In this document: piece by piece, positions 6,463-11,393 of the stretch
Layout: every line of letters begins with the position of its first letter
Position numbering within the stretch: the first letter of the stretch is position 1
Assembly: GCA_045603305.1 (NCBI GenBank)
Contig: JAZULV010000114.1
Coordinates: 1-11,393 of the forward strand
Reading direction: 5' to 3'
Length of the DNA: 11,393 bases
DNA from: JAFRXK01 sp045603305
GTDB lineage: Bacteria > Bacillota > Clostridia > Lachnospirales > Lachnospiraceae
The notes under the pieces: model-generated
Told to the model about the DNA's origin: nothing
The model's input: the letters and a program-made list of their open reading frames with translations, nothing else
The model's database searches: none
Program-made: the position numbers and the translations under genes

Positions 6463-7281
6463 ATGCAGAACAGTAGAAAGAAAGAAATTCGCATAAAGGC
6501 CGATTCTTTTCGTGAGCAATGTAAGATCAGCCGTTATGGGATTATTGATTTATTTAAAGAGTGTGAGAGATGTGGATTTAAGCTGATTAGATATCCGCTT
6601 GGTGAAGAAGCAGACCTCGGATTTGTGATGAAAAAGGATAGAGACATTGTAATATTTACAAATACATGCAGTCGTTTAGCCAGAGAAATTTTTACGTTGG
6701 CTCATGAAATAGGTCATGTAATACTTCATATGGAAGGCTTGACTTCTTTTGTAGATGATACAATTACTATTTCAGGTAGAAGTACAGATGAAAAAGAGCA
6801 GGAGGCAAATTATTTTGCAGCATGTCTTCTGATGCCGGAAGATGAGATAAATAAGTTTCTTGACCTTGTGATTGAGGATTTTGATAAAAAAGGTCTGACT
6901 GCTATGGATATTGCAAGGATTATGTCGGAGTTCAATGTTAGTTTTGAAACAGCATTAAACAGATTAGAAAGCCTTGGCAAGATTACATCTTCACAGAAAA
7001 TACAGTTAGATAATGAACGGAATCAGACAAGAGTAGGTAATCTGCTTAAGATTGTCGGAGGAAATAATAGATTGAATGAGGCTTCAGGAGTCACATATAT
7101 TCCTTTTGAATATATTGATTATGTGATTTATAACTATAATCATAATGCAATTCCGAAGGAGACGTTGGAACGAGCTCTGGATTACTATCATTTATCGATA
7201 GAGGACATTAGCGATAAAATTACAGAGCACGCCGATGAGAATGATGATCTTGATGATTTGATAGGAGGACTTGACTATTGA
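6463..7281 (+). CDS. ImmA/IrrE-family zinc metallopeptidase
   Basis: The 272-residue protein carries the gluzincin motif HEIGH (81-85) in TLAHEIGHVILH, with Glu114 in EQEANYFAACLLMP as the expected third zinc ligand, the standard signature of COG2856 (ImmA/IrrE) proteins. Residues about 15-185 are the peptidase region. The last 85 residues (about 188-272) form an extra region not needed for the fold, ending in an acidic tail (DENDDLDDL). Characterised relatives cleave an XRE repressor encoded next to them. Here the XRE gene ends 11 nt upstream, GGAGG (6453-6457) lies 5 nt before the ATG, and the gene overlaps the PIN gene by 4 nt. I infer that it inactivates the XRE repressor in response to a signal; it could instead act on the PIN protein. 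Confidence 0.92.
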   Translation: MQNSRKKEIRIKADSFREQCKISRYGIIDLFKECERCGFKLIRYPLGEEADLGFVMKKDRDIVIFTNTCSRLAREIFTLAHEIGHVILHMEGLTSFVDDTITISGRSTDEKEQEANYFAACLLMPEDEINKFLDLVIEDFDKKGLTAMDIARIMSEFNVSFETALNRLESLGKITSSQKIQLDNERNQTRVGNLLKIVGGNNRLNEASGVTYIPFEYIDYVIYNYNHNAIPKETLERALDYYHLSIEDISDKITEHADENDDLDDLIGGLDY

Positions 7282-7934
7282 GAGCTTCTTTGGATACGAA
7301 TGTTATCATTCATTTCTATCGGGCAGGTCTTCAGAATATTCTGTTTGAGTTTTTTGATGAAGGAGTATTCATTTATGAGCAGATTCGGAAGGTAGAGCTT
7401 AATAATCACGGACATGATATATTGGAAGCAGTTGACACAGATATCGATGCAGGCAGGATAGAATTATATACAGATGAAAAATTGAAAAATCAATCAGTAT
7501 ATAAAATATTTTTGAATAATGTACATGAGAATAAAATATTGTATGGCTCCGGTGATTTAGGAGAAGTATATGCTATTTCTCTGGCACAGACGATTGGTGC
7601 ATATTCTATTGTTACGGATGATATCAAGCAGGGTGGTCCTTATATGTCGTTACTGCAATTTGAAGATGATATTATGCCGTTTACGTTTGCGGATGTTCTT
7701 ATATTGCGTTATCTTGTTGGGGTTGCGGATGAGTTGCAGACGGTACAGGATTTTGAGAATATTAATAATTCTTCGACTCTTCAATGGTCATTTAAGAGTC
7801 AGTTGGCAAAATTTATTAAGCGATTTTGGAAAGAGCCTTATAAAGCATCTGATAGGGAATGGATTAATAATTTGCTTGCTCAAAATAATGTTAATGCTAA
7901 GAGTAAGTTAATAGAAATTAGAAAATTTATATAG
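7278..7934 (+). CDS. PIN-domain nuclease, toxin/effector candidate
   Basis: The 218-residue protein begins with the PIN signature SLDTNVIIHFY (Asp6), followed by Glu40, GSGDLGEVYAISLA (Asp93, Glu96) and IVTDDIK (Asp114, Asp115). These acidic residues fit the metal-binding site of PIN ribonucleases such as VapC. After about residue 135 comes a helical extension with a basic stretch (KFIKRFWKEPYK) of unknown role, which makes it longer than a typical 130-residue VapC. The start is TTG at 7278, overlapping the TGA of the peptidase gene, with AGGAGG (7263-7268) 9 nt upstream. The overlap implies coupled translation. Being last after repressor and peptidase suggests it is the effector of the module. 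RNA cleavage is inferred from the family. A terminator follows 7 nt later. Confidence 0.8.
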   Translation: MRASLDTNVIIHFYRAGLQNILFEFFDEGVFIYEQIRKVELNNHGHDILEAVDTDIDAGRIELYTDEKLKNQSVYKIFLNNVHENKILYGSGDLGEVYAISLAQTIGAYSIVTDDIKQGGPYMSLLQFEDDIMPFTFADVLILRYLVGVADELQTVQDFENINNSSTLQWSFKSQLAKFIKRFWKEPYKASDREWINNLLAQNNVNAKSKLIEIRKFI

Positions 7935-7941
7935 TTAATTT

Positions 7942-7979
7942 AAAGGGTATTGAAGCATATGTGTTCAATGCCCTTTTTT
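7942..7979 (+). terminator. Rho-independent terminator closing the XRE-ImmA-PIN operon
   Basis: Bases 7942-7954 pair with 7964-7976 (AAAGGGTATTGAA with TTCAATGCCCTTT, one G-T wobble) around a 9-nt loop. Six T (7974-7979) overlap the stem end. Confidence 0.92.
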
Positions 7980-8082
7980 ATGGGCTCAGCTGCTTCAATG
8001 GTAAATTTATATATAATCTAAACACTTTTATACCGCATTAACAACTTTAGAAAACGCATCCCTCAACAAAAACCCTCAATTA

Positions 8083-8111
8083 TTGATAGCAGTTGATAAG
8101 TGTGGTAAAAT
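8083..8111 (+). promoter_or_regulatory. Sigma-A promoter before the zinc-ribbon membrane protein gene
   Basis: TTGATA (8083-8088), a 17-nt spacer and TAAAAT (8106-8111). Transcription would start near 8118, about 40 nt before the ATG at 8157. With no terminator seen between the two genes that follow, it may serve both. Confidence 0.65.
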
Positions 8112-8156
8112 ATAACGGGAATAAAACAAACGGCTGGCATTAGATAGGAGAAGTAC

Positions 8157-9437
8157 ATGAAAAACAGTGAACAAATACGTTGGGATAAGAATAGTAAAAG
8201 TATTTTTGAAAAATTTGCAACTGAGTTGGTTGACTTCAGCGAATCCGGAGAATTGCCTGCCAGTGGTAATCAAGATGTAAAACACAGTATGGAGTTGCAG
8301 AAAAGACGACTTGAAAAGAAGAATATCGTTATGAAATATGATATGATTCCGAGAGGTCATTTTGCAAAAGACGGCGTATTAAGCAAGGGATGGAATGATG
8401 AACGATATACCAGCAAGATGGAGTATCGTACCTGCAGACTTTCCAGAAATTTTTATCGCAAGGATAAATGTGTATATAATAATAAACAAAATGTTGTTTT
8501 CTATGAGATTATTACAAATGCCAATAATAGAGAAGTTGTTGAAGCTGATTATTATAATTGTCCGAATTGTGGTGCTGTGAGCCAAATTGCAGTTTTGCAA
8601 AACGGGTGCCCTTATTGTGGAACATTTTTTAAAATGAGCGACCTTTTCCCGAAGGTAACAAATTTCTTTTTTATTAAGGATAGCGGCGGTACTTCACAAG
8701 AGATAAAACATAGTATATTAAAAGTAATTATTCCATGTATTTTATTAAGTATTATTGGTTACACCATTTATTTTTTATGTAATTCAGATATGAGCACAGG
8801 AGGAATCCTAAGCTCTGTCATAAGCGGTATTCTTGGTGGAATAGTGGCTGGTGGTATCATTGGATATTTTCTATGGGCTATATCAAAATTATGCGGTATA
8901 TTTTGGAATGCATTAAAATCAATACCGATGTTAATCAATACTGCCGGCTCTAAGAAGAATTTTGTTTCTCAAATGCAGCGATATAGTCCTGAATTTTGTT
9001 ATGAATACTTTTCCGGTAAGGTTGTTTCAATTTTGAAAATGATTGTTTTTACGGAGAACGCAGAAAATCTCCCTTACTATATTGGAGAACCTGTTAAAGA
9101 TTTGTTTTCAAATATAATTGAGTCGTCCTATGCAGGAGCAGTTGCACTAAAGCAGTTTTACGTAAAAGATGATTTCTGTTATGTGACTGTGGATGTTTAC
9201 ATGGAAGATATATATGATAATGGTGAGAACATTTACAAAAGAAATGATACTTTTAGGATAGAGTTATGTAAAAATATCAGCAAACCGATAAATTATCATT
9301 TTTCTGTTAAGAAAATTCAATGTAACGGATGTGGAGGAAGTTTTGATGCCACAAAGCAGAGAAACTGTCCTATTTGCGGGAAAAGATATGAGATTGGTGA
9401 TGATGACTGGAGTGTATTAAAAATTGTGAAACGCTAG
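8157..9437 (+). CDS. Membrane protein with two zinc ribbons and a probable Tim44-like domain
   Basis: I do not recognise this 426-residue protein as a named gene. The N-terminal 130 residues are charged, with a basic helix (QKRRLEKKN). A first zinc ribbon has Cys135, Cys138, Cys151 and Cys154. Two hydrophobic stretches follow: about 187-208, and a Gly-rich one at about 216-249 (GGILSSVISGILGGIVAGGIIGY), both likely membrane-spanning. Residues 268-420 resemble Tim44-like domains, with alternating helix and strand, VYMEDIYDNGENIYKRNDTF and a final DDWSVLKI strand. A second zinc ribbon (Cys389, Cys392, Cys404, Cys407) is inserted just before that last strand. With two spans, both ribbons would lie on the same side, probably cytoplasmic. 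AGGAG (8146-8150) lies 6 nt before the ATG. A role in membrane-associated assembly or transport is conceivable but unproven. Confidence 0.75.
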   Translation: MKNSEQIRWDKNSKSIFEKFATELVDFSESGELPASGNQDVKHSMELQKRRLEKKNIVMKYDMIPRGHFAKDGVLSKGWNDERYTSKMEYRTCRLSRNFYRKDKCVYNNKQNVVFYEIITNANNREVVEADYYNCPNCGAVSQIAVLQNGCPYCGTFFKMSDLFPKVTNFFFIKDSGGTSQEIKHSILKVIIPCILLSIIGYTIYFLCNSDMSTGGILSSVISGILGGIVAGGIIGYFLWAISKLCGIFWNALKSIPMLINTAGSKKNFVSQMQRYSPEFCYEYFSGKVVSILKMIVFTENAENLPYYIGEPVKDLFSNIIESSYAGAVALKQFYVKDDFCYVTVDVYMEDIYDNGENIYKRNDTFRIELCKNISKPINYHFSVKKIQCNGCGGSFDATKQRNCPICGKRYEIGDDDWSVLKIVKR

Positions 9438-9480
9438 TTAGTCGGTGTGGTGTATAAACTATATTTTAAGGATGAGATAG

Positions 9481-11244
9481 ATGGCAAAGGAATTACTGAA
9501 AAACAGATTACATAAAGACACTTACGACCACAATATTCTCTGGAGCGAAAAAGGAGAATGTGTTCGAGACGGAGCTGATACATGGAACAAGCACCCTTAT
9601 CCTCAGATGAAGAGAGATAAATGGTTCTTGCTTAATGGTACATGGTCTTTAGATGGCGAGCCGGTGAGAGTTCCGTTTCCACCCCAGTCAGAGTTATCCG
9701 GATATAAAGGTTCTATCAATGATAATATGACCTATGAGAGAAGTTTTATCTTGCCGGATGATTTTAATTTGCCTAGAGTGTTGCTTCACTTTGGAGCCGT
9801 AGACCAGATTGCAAAGGTGTGGCTTAATGACGTATTGCTGGGTTCTCATGAGGGAGGATATTTACCTTTTAGTTTCGATATTACTGATGTGGTAAAGCGT
9901 GATGATGAAAATTACTTACGGGTAGAGGTTACCGACGAGTTATCCCACATTTATGGTTATGGTAAGCAGCGTAAAAAACGTGGTGGCATGTGGTACACTC
10001 CAATCAGTGGTATATGGCAGTCGGTGTGGTTGGAAAATGTACCGGATAACTACATAAGGAATATCAAAATCACACCGGATTTACAAGGAATTGATATTGC
10101 TGTTGAAGGTGCGAAGGATTCCTTTGATGTATTAGTGAAGCTTGAGAATGGTTATGTTTTAGAGAAGCATATTAAAGGCGGCAGCGGAAGAATTGATTTA
10201 GAAGGTATCATATTAACTGACGGAAGTAAATACGTGCCTAAGCTGTGGACTCCTGAACAGCCTCATTTGTACTATATGACTGTTAAATCCGGTGAGGATA
10301 GTGTAGAAAGTTACTTTGCTCTGAGAACCATTGCTATAGAAAATGTAAAGAGTGTTAATAGAGTATGTCTTAATGGTGAACCAATCTTCATGCATGGAGT
10401 TTTGGACCAGGGGTATTTTTGTGACGGTATTTATCTGCCGGCGTGCGAAGAAGAGTATGAGCAGGATATCTTGCGGATGAAGGAGTTAGGTTACAATTTA
10501 TTGCGTAAGCATATAAAGGTAGAGCCGCCGTGCTTTTATGAGGCTTGTGACAGGCTTGGTATGCTGGTAATGCAGGATATGGTTAATAATGGCTCGTATA
10601 ATTTTATCCGCGATACGGCCCTTCCTACTATTGGATTTAAGAAAAAGCGTGACAACAGGGGAAGCATTGAAAAACTTCTTCGTCAGATGTTTATAAAGCA
10701 TACTGAGGATACAATAAATCATTTATATAATCATCCGTCGATTGTGGCGTATACTATTTTCAATGAAGGCTGGGGACAGTTTTACAGTGACAAGCTTTAT
10801 CATATGGTGAAGGAGTGGGATAGCACACGTCTGGTGGATTCAACTTCCGGTTGGTTTGCCCAGCAGGAAAACGACTTTGACAGTGAGCACATTTACTTTA
10901 AGGTGGTTTCTTTGACTCCAAAGGAAAGACCTCTCTTTGTGACTGAGTGCGGAGGATATTCCCTTGCAATTTCGGATCATTGTTACAGTAAGTCAAAGCA
11001 GTATGGTTATGGTGCCTGTGAGAACAGTGCAGTGCTTACAGACAAGATTGAGGAAATGTATCGCAAAATGATTCTTCCGGCAATTCCTAAGGGTGTATGT
11101 GGATGTATTTATACCCAGCTTTCCGATGTAGAGGACGAAATTAACGGACTGTATACATATGACAGGAAGGTGTGTAAGGTGGAGAAGGAGAGGCTGAGGA
11201 AATTGGCAGAAGAATTAGTAATAGTAGTAAATAGCATAAGATAG
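9481..11244 (+). CDS. Glycoside hydrolase family 2 (beta-galactosidase/beta-glucuronidase-like), cytoplasmic
   Basis: The 587-residue enzyme should hydrolyse terminal beta-linked sugars with retention. Residues about 45-185 are the GH2 sugar-binding jelly roll (LNGTWSLDGEPVRVPFPPQS, AKVWLNDVLLGSHEGGYLPF, GGMWYTPISGIWQSVWLE). About 188-285 form the immunoglobulin-like domain, and about 290-587 the TIM barrel. The barrel has NLLRKHIKVEP (339-349), the acid/base in IFNEGWG (Glu429) and the nucleophile in LFVTECGG (Glu489), then YTQLSDVEDEINGLYTYDRK. It is much shorter than LacZ (about 1,020 residues) because it ends with the barrel. No signal peptide is present, so it acts on imported sugars or glycosides. 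It starts 43 nt after the previous gene, with AAGGA (9468-9472) 8 nt before the ATG. No transporter or regulator lies beside it, so the substrate cannot be stated. Confidence 0.9.
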   Translation: MAKELLKNRLHKDTYDHNILWSEKGECVRDGADTWNKHPYPQMKRDKWFLLNGTWSLDGEPVRVPFPPQSELSGYKGSINDNMTYERSFILPDDFNLPRVLLHFGAVDQIAKVWLNDVLLGSHEGGYLPFSFDITDVVKRDDENYLRVEVTDELSHIYGYGKQRKKRGGMWYTPISGIWQSVWLENVPDNYIRNIKITPDLQGIDIAVEGAKDSFDVLVKLENGYVLEKHIKGGSGRIDLEGIILTDGSKYVPKLWTPEQPHLYYMTVKSGEDSVESYFALRTIAIENVKSVNRVCLNGEPIFMHGVLDQGYFCDGIYLPACEEEYEQDILRMKELGYNLLRKHIKVEPPCFYEACDRLGMLVMQDMVNNGSYNFIRDTALPTIGFKKKRDNRGSIEKLLRQMFIKHTEDTINHLYNHPSIVAYTIFNEGWGQFYSDKLYHMVKEWDSTRLVDSTSGWFAQQENDFDSEHIYFKVVSLTPKERPLFVTECGGYSLAISDHCYSKSKQYGYGACENSAVLTDKIEEMYRKMILPAIPKGVCGCIYTQLSDVEDEINGLYTYDRKVCKVEKERLRKLAEELVIVVNSIR

Positions 11245-11365
11245 TGATGAATCGACTAGAAAATATATATTATAGAATTAATTTTATAGAGTATTAGTAT
11301 AAAGCTGATTTGTTTTTTATGATAACTGTGAATTTGAGATGTAGTTGATAAGTCTTCAAAAAACT

Positions 11366-11392
11366 GGGGAGAAAATTATGAATAGTATTTAA
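11366..11392 (+). other. Strong ribosome binding site followed by a four-codon ORF
   Basis: After the glycosidase, 11245-11365 is AT-rich with no clear terminator, promoter or gene. At 11366-11371 a GGGGAG site lies 6 nt before an ATG (11378), but that frame stops after ATG AAT AGT ATT at TAA 11390-11392. It may be a chance match, a minimal leader ORF for a gene beyond the window, or the start of a gene broken by mutation. Confidence 0.25.
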
Positions 11393-11393
11393 C

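Noticed and set aside
7570..7911. 113-codon plus-strand frame inside the PIN gene
   Set aside because: It is a Leu/Arg/Ile-rich out-of-frame reading of the PIN coding sequence with no domain and no credible start site.
6119..7934. Prophage or ICE (ICEBs1-like) immunity region
   Set aside because: The XRE-ImmA pair is typical of such elements, but no integrase, excisionase, att-like repeat, relaxase or phage gene is in the window, and the flanks are ordinary chromosomal genes.
8091..11353. AGTTGATAAGT at 8091-8101 and 11343-11353, resembling the core of the 35-bp repeat, as a dispersed regulatory site
   Set aside because: Only the short core matches. Shared 11-mers are expected by chance in an AT-rich window of this size, and the surrounding repeat sequence is absent.

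Overview
The window looks like chromosomal DNA from a low-GC Firmicute, most probably a Clostridia member of the Lachnospiraceae type. The reasons are AT-rich sequence, strong AGGAGG-type ribosome binding sites before nearly every gene, two TTG starts, consensus sigma-A promoters, and gut-anaerobe gene types (a homocysteine methyltransferase/MetF fusion, an RlmD-type rRNA methylase with a Fe-S motif, a compact GH2 glycosidase). This placement is inference from gene content; no rRNA or other phylogenetic marker is present.

Layout, left to right: (1) 1-990, the tail of an unrecognised upstream frame followed by a stand-alone PD-(D/E)XK-like nuclease gene and a terminator. (2) 1037-1141, a 35-bp tandem repeat between convergent genes. 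(3) 1155-1916 on the minus strand, a short-chain dehydrogenase, divergent from (4) 2119-3897, a bifunctional homocysteine S-methyltransferase/methylenetetrahydrofolate reductase; each has its own consensus promoter in the shared intergenic space. (5) 4037-4234, a tiny BFD-type [2Fe-2S] protein closed by a strong terminator. (6) 4497-5912, a 23S rRNA m5U methyltransferase (RlmD/RlmCD/TrmA class). (7) 6005-7979, a self-contained three-gene operon: XRE repressor, ImmA/IrrE-type zinc peptidase and PIN-domain nuclease, with a strong promoter, palindromic operators, coupled translation and a terminator. (8) 8157-9437, a membrane protein with two zinc ribbons and a probable Tim44-like domain, followed at 43 nt by (9) 9481-11244, a GH2 glycoside hydrolase.

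Most of the window is ordinary metabolism and RNA modification. The item most like an accessory system is the XRE-ImmA-PIN operon. The sequence supports a model in which the XRE protein represses its own operon through repeated ATGTTATA/TATAACAT sites, the metallopeptidase removes the repressor after a signal, and the PIN nuclease is the effector. This would be a protease-gated toxin or defence module. The parts are known families; their arrangement and function here are inference. The stand-alone nuclease at the left edge and the 35-bp repeat beside it may mark a second accessory segment. No integrase, transposase, tRNA, rRNA or CRISPR array was seen.
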